The translations under genes and the position numbers were made by a program. From positions 62,001 through 126,000 of the forward strand of contig NZ_BDAX01000008.1 of the NCBI RefSeq assembly GCF_001612665.1: DNA of 64,000 nt. The letters run 5' to 3'. The stretch comes from Nocardia alba NBRC 108234 (lineage in GTDB: Bacteria > Actinomycetota > Actinomycetes > Mycobacteriales > Mycobacteriaceae). The notes beneath the pieces were generated by a model that was not told where the DNA came from, searched no databases, and saw only the letters and a program-made list of their open reading frames with translations. Numbering within the stretch: position 1 is the stretch's first letter; every line of letters begins with the position of its first letter. Below, one piece after another: positions 39,148-48,060 of this stretch.

Positions 39148-40059
39148 ATGTTCGCCAGCCCCGACCTGCCCGCGGCCGCTACCTGGGGTCGGCTGCGCAC
39201 CTTCCTCGCGGTGTACGACACCGGGAGTGTGCGGGCCGCCGCGCAGGCGTTGCAGGTGACGCCGCCCGCGGTGTCGGCCGCTATCACCGCGCTCGAAATC
39301 GCCCTGGGTACAACGCTTTTCGGCAAGTCCGGCCGGGGTATCGTGGCGACGGATTCGGGCGAGATCTTCGCCGGGTACGTGCGCAAGCTGCTCGGCCTGC
39401 TCGCGGAGGCGGCCGGGGCGGTACACGACGCCGACCGTGGGCGGGTGCGCATCGGCGCGGTCGCGACGGCCAGCGAGTACGTGCTCCCGGCGCTGATGGC
39501 CACGTTCGCGCGCGCCCATCCGGGTGTCGAACTGTCGCTGTCGGTGCTGACGCGCGGCGAATTGTTCGCCAGGGCGGCCGATCACGTCTTCGATATCGCC
39601 CTTGCCGGTCGACCACCGCGGGGCGCCGGCCTGGTCACCGCCGCCCGGCGGGCCAACCGGCTGGTGCTGGTCGGGCGGCCCGGCCTGGTCGAGGACCCAC
39701 TCACCACACCGTGGCTGCTCACCGGGATCGGCTCCGGCACCCGCGACACCACGCTGTCGCTGCTGAGCCGATTGCAGGCCGCGCCGCCGCTGCTCACCCT
39801 CGGCACCTCCGGCGCCGCCGTGGCCGCCGCCAGGGAAGGGCTCGGGGTCACCCTCGTGCACGAGGAGGCGGCGCGCGAGCACCTCGCCGCGGGCGAACTG
39901 GTCGCCTACGACGTGCCGGGAACGCCGCTCGACCGGCCGTGGCACGTCTGCACGAGCCAGGAACCGACCTCGGCGACCCGATTGTTCGTGGCGCACCTGT
40001 GCGATCCGGAGCAGGTGGGCGGGGCCGCATTTCACACCCGGTCTCGCCCGAAGGGGTGA
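39148..40059 (+). CDS. cbbR: CbbR-type LysR regulator of the Rubisco operon
   Basis: 303 residues. The N-terminal helix-turn-helix (WGRLRTFLAVYDTGSVRAAAQALQVTPPAVSAAI, about 13-46) is followed by an effector domain (about 90-290, RVRIGAVATASEYVLPALM). CbbR proteins sense metabolites such as RuBP, PEP or NADPH and activate cbb genes; identity here rests mainly on divergence from cbbL. Followed within about 40 bp by the aldolase gene, so the two may be co-transcribed. Confidence 0.9.
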   Translation: MFASPDLPAAATWGRLRTFLAVYDTGSVRAAAQALQVTPPAVSAAITALEIALGTTLFGKSGRGIVATDSGEIFAGYVRKLLGLLAEAAGAVHDADRGRVRIGAVATASEYVLPALMATFARAHPGVELSLSVLTRGELFARAADHVFDIALAGRPPRGAGLVTAARRANRLVLVGRPGLVEDPLTTPWLLTGIGSGTRDTTLSLLSRLQAAPPLLTLGTSGAAVAAAREGLGVTLVHEEAAREHLAAGELVAYDVPGTPLDRPWHVCTSQEPTSATRLFVAHLCDPEQVGGAAFHTRSRPKG

Positions 40060-40095
40060 AGCCCGCCGCGACCGGCCGCTCGCATGCTGGTCATC

Positions 40096-41091
40096 ATGAC
40101 GACACTGCCCGCCACCGCCCTCGCCGAGATCGCCCAGCAGTTGACCACCGGCGGCCGAGGCATTCTCGCCGCCGACGAGTCGATCACCACCATGTCATCG
40201 CGCCTGGAACAGGAGGGGGTTCGCGCGAGCGCGTCCGCCCGGCGCGATTACCGCGAACTGCTGCTCACCGCCGACGGCCTGTCGACGTGGATCAGCGGAA
40301 TCATCCTGTGCGACGAGACCTTCGGCCAGGATCTCGCCGACGGACGCGCGTTCCCGATCGCGGCGCGCGAACTCGGCGTCCTGCCCGGCATCAAGGTCGA
40401 CGCCGGTACCACCGCGCTCCCCGGCCATGACGGTGCGCTGATCACCGAGGGGCTCGACGGCCTCGCCGTCCGACTGGCCTCCTACGCCGATCGAGGGGCC
40501 GCGTTCGCCAAGTGGCGGGCGGTGTTCGACGTGCGCACCGTCACCCCCTACTCCGCGGCCGCCAACGGGCACGCGCTGGCCCGCTACGCCGCACTGTGTC
40601 AGCAGCACGCCATCGTGCCCATCGTCGAGCCCGAGGTGCTGTGCACCGGCGATCACGACCTCGCGGCCTCGGCGACGGCGACCCGCCTGGCCCTGAGCGC
40701 GGTGTTCACCGCACTCGTCGACGCCGGGGTGGATCTCACCGGCATCGTGCTCAAGCCCAACTTCGTCACCCCCGGCCTGGACGCGGGCGATGTCGCGCCC
40801 GCCGACATAGCGGCCGCTACCTACGCCGTGTTGCGCGAATCGGTGCCCGACGAGGTGGCGGGTATCGCGTTCCTGTCCGGCGGGCATCCGACCGCACGGG
40901 TGTGCGCCTTTCTACGCGAACTGTCCGCCATAGACGAGCGGCCGTGGCCTGTGACATTCTCCTTCGGGCGCGCGCTCGTGAGCGCGGCCCTGCACACTTG
41001 GGGTGGAACAACCTCCGAAGTTCCCGCAGCACAGCATGTTCTGCTCCAGAACTGCCGCAATGCCTCCGCTGCCGCCGAGTACGCCGCGTAG
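40096..41091 (+). CDS. fba: Fructose-bisphosphate aldolase, class I
   Basis: Schiff-base aldolase joining glyceraldehyde-3-phosphate and DHAP to fructose 1,6-bisphosphate (or sedoheptulose 1,7-bisphosphate with erythrose 4-phosphate). The 331 residues include GRGILAADEST-like GRGILAADES, GIKVDAGTTALPG, PIVEPEVL and the Schiff-base lysine in GIVLKPNFVTPG (about residue 215). Class I aldolases are less usual in actinobacteria than class II, which suggests a CBB-dedicated enzyme. ATG 40096 is chosen; 40084 is an in-frame alternative. Confidence 0.93.
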   Translation: MTTLPATALAEIAQQLTTGGRGILAADESITTMSSRLEQEGVRASASARRDYRELLLTADGLSTWISGIILCDETFGQDLADGRAFPIAARELGVLPGIKVDAGTTALPGHDGALITEGLDGLAVRLASYADRGAAFAKWRAVFDVRTVTPYSAAANGHALARYAALCQQHAIVPIVEPEVLCTGDHDLAASATATRLALSAVFTALVDAGVDLTGIVLKPNFVTPGLDAGDVAPADIAAATYAVLRESVPDEVAGIAFLSGGHPTARVCAFLRELSAIDERPWPVTFSFGRALVSAALHTWGGTTSEVPAAQHVLLQNCRNASAAAEYAA

Positions 41092-41173
41092 GCGGTGCTC
41101 GGCAGCTCGCTGAGCGCGGCGGCGACGCGCAGCGGCGGCGCTACCCCTCGGGCACCGCTGCTGCGCTGTTGGC

Positions 41174-42340
41174 CTACTTCAGCGGGAGGTCGACCAGCAC
41201 GGTGGTGCCGCGTCCCGGCATCGATTCCAGACGCAGCGAGGCTTCGATCAGGGCACACCGTTCGGCGATCGAGCTCAGGCCGAAATGTTGTTCGCTGTCG
41301 GCGGCGCGGTGCGCGCGGCGCGCGGGCAGGTCGAAACCCTCGCCGTCGTCGGAACAGCCGAGCACGACCGAGTCGCCGACGCGGCGCAGGGAGAGCACGA
41401 TCCGTTGCGCCCTCGCGTGTTTCACGGCATTGGCCAGCGATTCCTGGGCGATCCGGTACAGGGTGGCGGCGGCGTGGTCGGGGATGTCGTCGATGGCGGC
41501 GGTGTGGTCGACGAGGAATTCGATGGTCGGCGGAGGGTCGCCGCTCATCGTGCGCACCAGCGATTCGATCGCGGCGACCAGACCCAGGTCGTCGAGCACG
41601 AGGCTGTGCAGACCCGAGATCGCCGCCCTGGTCTCGTTGTAGGCGAAGTCGGCCAGCTCACGGGCGCTGACGAGTTCGGCGCGCGCCCTGGCGAGGTCGC
41701 GCAGACTGGCCTCGTCGGCGCCGTCGACGTGTCCGGCGAGTTCGGAGACGGTGAGGTCGGCGGCGGACAGGTGGAACGACATCGAGGCCAGGGCGGTGGT
41801 CACGCCGTCGTGGAGATCGAAGGCGATGCGCCGACGTTCGGCCTCCTGAGCGGTGATCGCCTGCTCGACCAGCCGGTCGCGCTCGGTGCGCTGCCGGTTG
41901 ACGGTGCGGAACAACCGCTGCGCGTGCAGCCACAGACCGAGCACGCCCACGTACTGACGAGCGGCATCGAGATCGTGCTGCCCGAACGGGTCCCGGGGAT
42001 CGCGATGCACCGCGAGCACGCCGACCACGTCGCCTTCCAGCCCCGGCAGCGGCAAACACATCCGCGCGAGGGTCTGTTGCGGTTCCAGCCGTAAGAGACT
42101 GCGGTGCAACGTGTTACGTGGGAAGTCGTTGTCGAGCAGCACCGGCGTGCGGGTGCGAGCCACCAACCCGGTCACACCGAATCCGACCTGTAACCGCAGC
42201 GAACCCGCCGAGGGATGCGGCGGCCACAGATCGACGATGCTCAGATCCTGGCCGTCGACGGCGAAGACCAGCACGCCCTCGGCGCCGAGCAGCGGGGTCA
42301 GCTCCGCTGCCGTAGGAACCGCGCCGTTCGCAAAGCTCAC
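41174..42340 (-). CDS. GAF-domain sensor histidine kinase (HisKA_3/NarX type)
   Basis: 388 residues, cytosolic. GAF sensor domain (about 15-135), dimerisation/phosphoacceptor helix with His177 in [12 protein letters not shown], and an HATPase domain ([15 protein letters not shown] as N box, CSDDGEGFD as G1, [12 protein letters not shown] at the end). The signal is unknown; GAF domains often bind redox cofactors or small molecules. Its ATG overlaps the response regulator stop by four bases. It lies between aldolase and transketolase in the CBB island, so it may sense CO2, redox or energy state (inference). Confidence 0.93.
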   Translation of the reverse strand: MSFANGAVPTAAELTPLLGAEGVLVFAVDGQDLSIVDLWPPHPSAGSLRLQVGFGVTGLVARTRTPVLLDNDFPRNTLHRSLLRLEPQQTLARMCLPLPGLEGDVVGVLAVHRDPRDPFGQHDLDAARQYVGVLGLWLHAQRLFRTVNRQRTERDRLVEQAITAQEAERRRIAFDLHDGVTTALASMSFHLSAADLTVSELAGHVDGADEASLRDLARARAELVSARELADFAYNETRAAISGLHSLVLDDLGLVAAIESLVRTMSGDPPPTIEFLVDHTAAIDDIPDHAAATLYRIAQESLANAVKHARAQRIVLSLRRVGDSVVLGCSDDGEGFDLPARRAHRAADSEQHFGLSSIAERCALIEASLRLESMPGRGTTVLVDLPLK

Positions 42341-43005
42341 CGGAACAGCCCCTCCCGCAACGCGACCGCGATCGCCGCGCTGCGATCGGACACCCCCAGT
42401 TTGCGATAGAGCCCCCGAATATGGGTCTTCACCGTGTCCTCGCTGACCACCAGCTTGCCGGCGACCGCGCGGTTGGAGTGGCCGGATACCAACAGCCCCA
42501 ACACTTCCGACTCACGCTGGGTCAGTCCCAGATGCGCGCCGGACCAGAATTGGCCCGCGTGCAGCCGTGCCGCGGCCAGCGCCACCCGCCCGGCCAAGCT
42601 CGCGTCGACCACTGTCTCGCCCTCGCGGACGCGGCACAGCTGGGCGACGAGTTCGCGCCCGTCGACCCGCTTGAGGATGTAGCCCGACGCCCCGACGCGC
42701 AGCGCCTGGTACAGGTAGTGCTCGTCGTCGTAGACAGTGAGCAGCACGACCTTGGTGTCGGGATATTGCAGGGTGATCTGGCGGCACAGGTCGAGGCCGC
42801 TGGCCTTGCCGATGCGCACATCGCACAGGACGATGTCGGGCCGCTGTTCGGCCACCATCCGGAGCGCGGTGGTGTCGGTGGTCGACTGGCCGACGATCAC
42901 GACGTCGTCGGGGAAGTGTCCGAGCATCGTGTCGAGCCCGTGCAGCACCATTTCGTGATCGTCGACGAGCACCAGCTTCAACGGGGTCGGAGGTAACTCC
43001 GGCAT
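42337..43005 (-). CDS. NarL/LuxR-type response regulator
   Basis: 222 residues. Receiver domain with acidic pocket VDDHE and phosphoacceptor Asp62 (IVLCDVRIG), Thr/Lys switch residues in LLTVYDDEH and GYILKRVDG, and a LuxR-type helix-turn-helix ([35 protein letters not shown], about 155-190). Promoter-proximal gene of the two-component operon and divergent from transketolase. ATG 43005 has GAGGGG directly upstream and TAAAGT six bases before. Confidence 0.95.
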   Translation of the reverse strand: MPELPPTPLKLVLVDDHEMVLHGLDTMLGHFPDDVVIVGQSTTDTTALRMVAEQRPDIVLCDVRIGKASGLDLCRQITLQYPDTKVVLLTVYDDEHYLYQALRVGASGYILKRVDGRELVAQLCRVREGETVVDASLAGRVALAAARLHAGQFWSGAHLGLTQRESEVLGLLVSGHSNRAVAGKLVVSEDTVKTHIRGLYRKLGVSDRSAAIAVALREGLFR

Positions 43006-43139
43006 CCCCTCACTTTACGGCGAACGACACTGAGGGTTACGGGCATTGACGAGATCTCACCCGGTGCCCCACCCGCGAGGGGGAGTGCGGCAGGTGGGCG
43101 GTGCGGTCCGATGAACGGACCCGATGAGAAAGGCCTCGC

Positions 43140-43274
43140 ATGCCGGAGTACTCAGTCAGTAGGCAGCTCGCAGCGCCGTCGGCATCGCCCGATGTCGAGT
43201 TCGGACGTTGCGCCGAGCCCGGCGCGGACCGCGCGGACTCGATCGGGACCCGCACGCGAGTGGCCGCCCGATGA
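43140..43274 (+). CDS. Candidate small ORF coupled to transketolase
   Basis: 44 codons beginning [13 protein letters not shown], with AAAGG six bases before the ATG and a stop that overlaps the transketolase start as ATGA (43271-43274). It may be a leader peptide or small protein that couples translation of the transketolase gene. No family was recognised, and in GC-rich DNA a short open frame can arise by chance. Confidence 0.4.
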   Translation: MPEYSVSRQLAAPSASPDVEFGRCAEPGADRADSIGTRTRVAAR

Positions 43275-45319
43275 CCGACATCGCGCCGACGGCTTTCCTG
43301 CCGTCGCTGGAAACCGACCTGCTGGCCGTGGATACCCTGCGGTTCCTCGCCGCCGATATGGTCGAGGCCGCGCAGTCGGGCCACCCCGGCATGCCCATGG
43401 GGGCGGCGCCGATGGCGTGGACGCTGTGGAGCCGACACCTGCGCCACGATCCGGCCGATCCCGAGTGGGCCGATCGGGACCGATTCGTGCTCTCGGCCGG
43501 ACACGGGTCCGCCCTGCTGTACGGGCTGCTGCACCTGTTCGGATACGACCTGCCGATCGAGGAATTGCGGCGGTTCCGGCAGTTGGGGTCGCGGACGCCG
43601 GGGCATCCCGAATTCGGTGTCACACCCGGTGTGGAGTGCACCACCGGGCCGTTGGGGCAGGGCCTGGCGATGGCGGTGGGGATGGCCCTCGCCGAACGGA
43701 TGACCGCCGCCCGGTATCCGGAGATCACCGGGCACCGCACCTACGCGATCGTCGGCGACGGCTGTCTGATGGAAGGTGTCAGTCACGAAGTGGCCTCGTT
43801 CGCAGGACATCTGGGCCTCGGCGGGTTGATCGTGCTCTGGGACGACAACGAGATCACCATCGACGGCGCGGTCGGACGCTCGTGCGGCGACGATCAGGTG
43901 GCGCGGTTCGCCGCCTACGGATGGCATACCGACGTGGTCGCCGACGGGACCGACATCGAGGCGATCGACGCGGCGCTGACCCGGGCCGGGTCCGATCCTC
44001 GGCCGAGCTTTCTCGCGGTGCGCACGGTGATCGGGCACGGCGCGCCCGGTGTCGCGGGAACGTCGAAGGTGCATGGTTCGCCGCTGGGCGCCGAACGGCT
44101 CGCGCAGGCCAAACAGCGGGCGGGCTGGAGTCTGCCACCGTTCGCGGTGCCCGCCGAGGTCGCGGCGACGTGCGCGGTGCTCGCGGCGATCGGCGGTGCC
44201 GAGCATGCGAAGTGGCGCAACGGATTCGAAGCGTTCGGCGCGGCCGAGCCGAAGCGAGCGGCCGAGTTCGGACGCGCCGGAGCGCGCCTGCTGCCCGCCG
44301 GTGCGCTGGCCGCGCTGGGTGCCGTCGCGGCGGCTTCGCCCCGGGCCACCCGCCAATCGTCGCAGGCCTGCTTGGACGCGCTGCGGTCGGCGATGCCGGA
44401 ATTGGTGGGCGGGTCCGCGGACCTGGCCGGGTCGACCGGCACGGTCGGTGGCGAGGTGGTGCGTCGCGACGACTTCACCACCAGCGCTATCGCTTTCGGC
44501 ATCCGCGAATTCGGGATGGCGGCGATTCTGAACGGAATGAGCCTGCACGGCGGGTTCCGGGTCTTCGGCGCCACGTTCCTGGTGTTCGCCGACTATCTGC
44601 GACCCGCACTGCGCCTGTCCGCGTTGATGGGGCAGCCGGTGATCTATGTGCTCACCCACGATTCCGTCGCGGTCGGCGAGGACGGACCGACACATCAGCC
44701 CGTCGAGCAGGTCGAGTCGCTGCGGATGATTCCCGGAGTGCGGGTGTTGCGGCCCGCCGACGATGCCGAGACCGCGCTGGCCTGGCAACTCGCGCTGACC
44801 CGTGTCGACGGACCGACCGCGTTGATCCTGTCCCGCCAGTCCCTGCCACAGCTGGATATGGCATGCGACGGCGACGGCGCGCGCATCGCCGGCAGTGACG
44901 CCGCGACGCACCACCACTCCCCTGCCGCCAGGGCATTGGGCGCCCCCGCCGCCAGGGCATTGGGCGCGCCCGTCGGCGCCCGCGAATCGCGCGCCGGGGG
45001 CACGCGCCGGATCGACATCGTCGCCACCGGTTCCGAAGTCGCGCTGGCGGTGGCCGTCCGGAATCAGCTGTGGGCCGACGGGTACGACGTTCGGGTGGTG
45101 TCGGCGCTGGACCGCGCGCGCTTTACCCCGGATCCCTCGGCGCACACCATCAGCATCGAGGCGGGCAGCACAGCGGGCTGGGCGGGATCGGTCGACCTGG
45201 CGATCGGCATCGACGAGTTCGGACACAGCGGGCCCGGCGACGAGGTACTCGCCCACTTCGGATTCACCGAAGCGGCGGTGCGCGAACGCATCCGCGCGTA
45301 CCTCGACGGTGCGCCGTGA
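43271..45319 (+). CDS. cbbT: Transketolase (CBB cluster copy)
   Basis: Thiamine-diphosphate enzyme that moves two-carbon units between sugar phosphates. The 682 residues show the TPP domain ([34 protein letters not shown]), the pyrimidine domain ([16 protein letters not shown] with catalytic Glu; [16 protein letters not shown]) and the C-terminal domain ([20 protein letters not shown]). An in-frame 8-residue duplication (AARALGAP twice) sits in the interdomain linker. It heads tkt-cbbY; cbbY overlaps its stop by four bases. Sits next to Rubisco and PRK, so probably dedicated to the CBB cycle. Confidence 0.95.
   Translation: MTDIAPTAFLPSLETDLLAVDTLRFLAADMVEAAQSGHPGMPMGAAPMAWTLWSRHLRHDPADPEWADRDRFVLSAGHGSALLYGLLHLFGYDLPIEELRRFRQLGSRTPGHPEFGVTPGVECTTGPLGQGLAMAVGMALAERMTAARYPEITGHRTYAIVGDGCLMEGVSHEVASFAGHLGLGGLIVLWDDNEITIDGAVGRSCGDDQVARFAAYGWHTDVVADGTDIEAIDAALTRAGSDPRPSFLAVRTVIGHGAPGVAGTSKVHGSPLGAERLAQAKQRAGWSLPPFAVPAEVAATCAVLAAIGGAEHAKWRNGFEAFGAAEPKRAAEFGRAGARLLPAGALAALGAVAAASPRATRQSSQACLDALRSAMPELVGGSADLAGSTGTVGGEVVRRDDFTTSAIAFGIREFGMAAILNGMSLHGGFRVFGATFLVFADYLRPALRLSALMGQPVIYVLTHDSVAVGEDGPTHQPVEQVESLRMIPGVRVLRPADDAETALAWQLALTRVDGPTALILSRQSLPQLDMACDGDGARIAGSDAATHHHSPAARALGAPAARALGAPVGARESRAGGTRRIDIVATGSEVALAVAVRNQLWADGYDVRVVSALDRARFTPDPSAHTISIEAGSTAGWAGSVDLAIGIDEFGHSGPGDEVLAHFGFTEAAVRERIRAYLDGAP
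44924..44971 (+). repeat. 24-bp tandem duplication inside transketolase
   Basis: Two adjacent 24-bp copies (44924-44947 and 44948-44971) differing by one base near the end, encoding AARALGAP twice. Length is a multiple of three and it falls in a variable linker, so it is tolerated; slipped-strand mispairing is the likely origin. Confidence 0.85.
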
Positions 45320-46005
45320 CCGCGCTGCGGGCGGTGATCTTCGACGTCGACGGCACCCTGGTCGACAGCGAGCGCGACGGCCATCGGGTGGCGTTCAACG
45401 CGGCCTTCGCCGCCGCAGGCCTGCCCGATCACTGGCAGGTCGAGGAGTACGGGACGCTACTGAAGGTCGCCGGCGGCGCGCAGCGGCTGGCGTTCTGGTT
45501 CGAGCGCAACGGCAGGCCGGTCGAGCAAGCACGTGAGCTCGCACGCCGGGTACACCGCGACAAGACCCGCATCATGGCGCAGATGGCCTCGGACGGGCAC
45601 ATCCGTGCCCGTCCGGGCGCGCGGGAACTGATCGAACGGCTCCGCTCCCACGGTGTCCGGTTGCACGTGGCGACCACCGGTACCCGCGCGTGGGTGCAAC
45701 CCCTGCTGAAGCACGCTTTCGGTGACCCGTTCGACACCGTGACCACCGGAACCGAGGTGTCGGTCTTGAAACCGAGCCCCGCCGTGTACCTGGATGTCCT
45801 GATCCAGACCGGCTTGTCTCCCGATCAGGCAGTGGCCGTGGAGGATTCGGCCAACGGCGTGCGATCGGCGGTGGCGGCGGGGCTGCGGTGTGTCGCCGCG
45901 AGGAACGCCTACACGCGCACCGACGACCTCTCGGCGGCGATACTCGTCGCCGACGGGCTCGACGATCCGCGGCTGGTGACCTGGTTCGACGACCACCTCG
46001 GGTGA
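45316..46005 (+). CDS. cbbY: CbbY-type HAD phosphatase
   Basis: 229 residues of the HAD superfamily with nucleophile motif [12 protein letters not shown] (about 8-19), TTGTRAWV (motif II), [12 protein letters not shown] (motif III Lys) and AVEDSANGV (motif IV). CbbY hydrolyses xylulose 1,5-bisphosphate, a Rubisco inhibitor; the phosphoglycolate phosphatase CbbZ is a related alternative. The GTG start overlaps the transketolase stop (GTGA). Placed in a cbb cluster with CbbX, which supports a metabolite-repair role. Confidence 0.88.
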   Translation: MTALRAVIFDVDGTLVDSERDGHRVAFNAAFAAAGLPDHWQVEEYGTLLKVAGGAQRLAFWFERNGRPVEQARELARRVHRDKTRIMAQMASDGHIRARPGARELIERLRSHGVRLHVATTGTRAWVQPLLKHAFGDPFDTVTTGTEVSVLKPSPAVYLDVLIQTGLSPDQAVAVEDSANGVRSAVAAGLRCVAARNAYTRTDDLSAAILVADGLDDPRLVTWFDDHLG

Positions 46006-46016
46006 GGTGGTCGTCG
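45987..46016. terminator. Bidirectional terminator between cbbY and phosphoribulokinase
   Basis: Perfect 13-bp stem CGACGACCACCTC / GAGGTGGTCGTCG with a 4-base GGGT loop. It includes the cbbY stop codon and ends 8 bp from the prk stop, so one element serves both convergent operons. Confidence 0.85.
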
Positions 46017-46024
46017 CGCCGCGC

Positions 46025-46900
46025 TCAGCGGGTGCGACCGCGACGTTCCATGAGCCGCAACAGCATCGGTGTGAAGATCAGCTGCATCGCCAGGTCCATC
46101 TTCCCGCCCGGACACACGATCGTGTTCGAGCGGGACATGAACGAGTCGTGCAGCATCGACAGCAGATACGGGAAATCGATGCCGTGCGGATCGGCGAACC
46201 GGATCACCAGCATCGACTCATCGGGTGTCGGAATAGTACGGGCGACAAAGGGATTCGAGGTATCGACCACGGGAACCCGCTGGAAGTTCACGTGGGTGCG
46301 GGAGAACTGCGGGCACATGAAGTTCACGTAGTCGTGCATGCGGCGCAGGATCGTCTCGGTCACCGCCTCGGTGGAGTACCCGCGCTTGTCCTTGTCGCGG
46401 TGCAGCTTCTGGGTCCATTCGAGGTTGATCACCGGCACCACCCCGATGAGCAGATCCGCGTACTGCGCCACGTCGACCTGTTCGTTGGACACCGCGCCGT
46501 GCAGACCCTCGTAGAACAGCAGGTCGGTGCCGGGGCGCAGGTCCTCCCACGGCGTGAATGTGCCGGGCTCCTGATCGTAGGGCGCGGCTTCTTCCTTGTC
46601 GTGCAGGTACTTTCGCACCCGACCCGTGCCGGTCTCGCCGTAGCCGCGGAACAGCTTCTCGAGATCCTCGAACAGGTTGGCCTCGGCACCGAAATGACTG
46701 AAGGTGTGGTCACCGTCGGACAGTGCGCGCGCCAGCTCCTCCTTCATGCCCGCCCGGTCGAATTTGTGGAAGCTGTCGCCCTCGACGTACGCGGCGTCGA
46801 TGCCTTCCCGACGGAAGATCGAATCGAACGTGCGCATCACCGACGTTGTTCCGGCACCGGATGACCCGGTGATGGCGACGACAGGGTGCTTGGCGGACAT
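46025..46900 (-). CDS. prkB: Phosphoribulokinase, proteobacterial (class I) type
   Basis: Makes ribulose 1,5-bisphosphate from ribulose 5-phosphate and ATP; with Rubisco it defines the CBB cycle. The 291-residue length, KHPVVAITGSSGAGTTSV P-loop (about 4-21), YVEGDSFHKFDR, FYEGLHGAV and RDKDKRGYSTEAVTETILRRMHDY match the short bacterial class rather than the plant/cyanobacterial type. Start ATG 46900 with GAGGGG upstream, 11 bp after fbp in the same operon. Confidence 0.96.
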   Translation of the reverse strand: MSAKHPVVAITGSSGAGTTSVMRTFDSIFRREGIDAAYVEGDSFHKFDRAGMKEELARALSDGDHTFSHFGAEANLFEDLEKLFRGYGETGTGRVRKYLHDKEEAAPYDQEPGTFTPWEDLRPGTDLLFYEGLHGAVSNEQVDVAQYADLLIGVVPVINLEWTQKLHRDKDKRGYSTEAVTETILRRMHDYVNFMCPQFSRTHVNFQRVPVVDTSNPFVARTIPTPDESMLVIRFADPHGIDFPYLLSMLHDSFMSRSNTIVCPGGKMDLAMQLIFTPMLLRLMERRGRTR

Positions 46901-46911
46901 GAATCCCCTCC

Positions 46912-47988
46912 TCAGGTGGTGGAACGGTAGAGACCGCGTAGCCCGAACAGCGGACTCCACTGACCGTCGGGCTCCTCGGCCGTTTCGGCGTGGTAATCCA
47001 CGATGCGCGCGACTTCGTCGCGGGAACCGAAAATGAACGCGATCCGCTGATGCAGTGCGCTGGGGGCGACGTCGAGGATCCGCTCGCGACCGGTCGACGC
47101 GAGACCGCCCGCCTGTTCGATCAGCAGGGCGATGGGGTTGGCCTCGTAGAGCAGCCGCAATCTGCCCGGCTTGTCCGGGTCCTTGGAGTCGCGCGGGTAC
47201 AGGAACACCCCACCCCGGGTCAGGATGCGGTGGGTTTCCACCACCAGCGACGCCACCCAGCGCATGTTGAAGTCCTTCTCGCGCGGGCCCGTCGCGCCCG
47301 CCAGGCATTCGTCGATGTAGCGGCGCACGGCAGGTTCCCAGAAGCGGCGGTTGGAGCTGTTCACCGCGTATTCCGAGGTGGACGTCGACAGCCGCAGGTT
47401 CTGCCCGGTCAGGAAGAACTCGCCCAGTTCGGGATCGAGGGTGAAGGCGTGCACGCCGGTGCCGACCGTGAGCACGAGTTGGGTCGCGGGGCCGTAGATC
47501 GCGTAGCCCGCGGCGACCTGCTCGGTGCCGGGTTGCAAGAAGTCCGCCGCCGTCGCGTCCACGCCGGGCGTCGGTGCGCGCAGGATCGAGAAGATACTGC
47601 CCACAGCGACATTCACATCGATATTGGACGAGCCGTCGAGCGGGTCGAAGGCGAGGAGGTACTTGCCGCGCGGATATTCGGGCGGGATCGGGTACGGGTC
47701 GTCGAGTTCCTCCGACACCATGCCCGCCAGCTGGCCGCCCCATTCATTGGCGCGCAGGAACACATCGTTGGCGACCACATCGAGCTTCTGCTGTTGCTCC
47801 CCCTGCACATTCACCACCCCGGCGCCGCCGAGGACGCCGGTGAGCGCACCGGAGGCGATGCGCTGGGAGATCGCCTTGCAGGCCAGCGCGACGTCGAGGA
47901 TCAGGGAATTGAGCTCACCGCTGGAGTCGGGATGGCGCCTGCGCTCTTCGATGAGGAATCGGGTCAACGTCGTGCGATCGGTCAGCAT
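46912..47988 (-). CDS. fbp: Fructose-1,6-bisphosphatase, class I
   Basis: 358 residues of the FBPase class I fold; the metal site is in [13 protein letters not shown] (about 114-126) with VSEELDDPY before it, and the substrate region [29 protein letters not shown] and [17 protein letters not shown]. Most actinobacteria rely on class II GlpX for gluconeogenesis, so a class I enzyme next to prk points to a CBB-specific role, possibly also acting on sedoheptulose bisphosphate. First gene of the fbp-prk operon. Confidence 0.95.
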   Translation of the reverse strand: MLTDRTTLTRFLIEERRRHPDSSGELNSLILDVALACKAISQRIASGALTGVLGGAGVVNVQGEQQQKLDVVANDVFLRANEWGGQLAGMVSEELDDPYPIPPEYPRGKYLLAFDPLDGSSNIDVNVAVGSIFSILRAPTPGVDATAADFLQPGTEQVAAGYAIYGPATQLVLTVGTGVHAFTLDPELGEFFLTGQNLRLSTSTSEYAVNSSNRRFWEPAVRRYIDECLAGATGPREKDFNMRWVASLVVETHRILTRGGVFLYPRDSKDPDKPGRLRLLYEANPIALLIEQAGGLASTGRERILDVAPSALHQRIAFIFGSRDEVARIVDYHAETAEEPDGQWSPLFGLRGLYRSTT

Positions 47989-48008
47989 CTTTCGAGAACA
48001 CCAGCGAA

Positions 48009-48034
48009 CCCCCGGGCAGACATCCTCCCGGGGG
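48009..48034 (-). terminator. Hairpin terminator after the MFS gene
   Basis: CCCCCGGG-N10-CCCGGGGG, perfect 8-bp stem, between the MFS stop (48061) and the start of fbp (47988) on the same strand. Confidence 0.6.
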
Positions 48035-48060
48035 GTGAATCGCGGGGGTGGGTCGTCGGG

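Noticed and set aside
43037..45256. Very long antisense frame over transketolase
   Set aside because: Arg/Gly/His-rich shadow of a clearly real gene; no domain or start signal.
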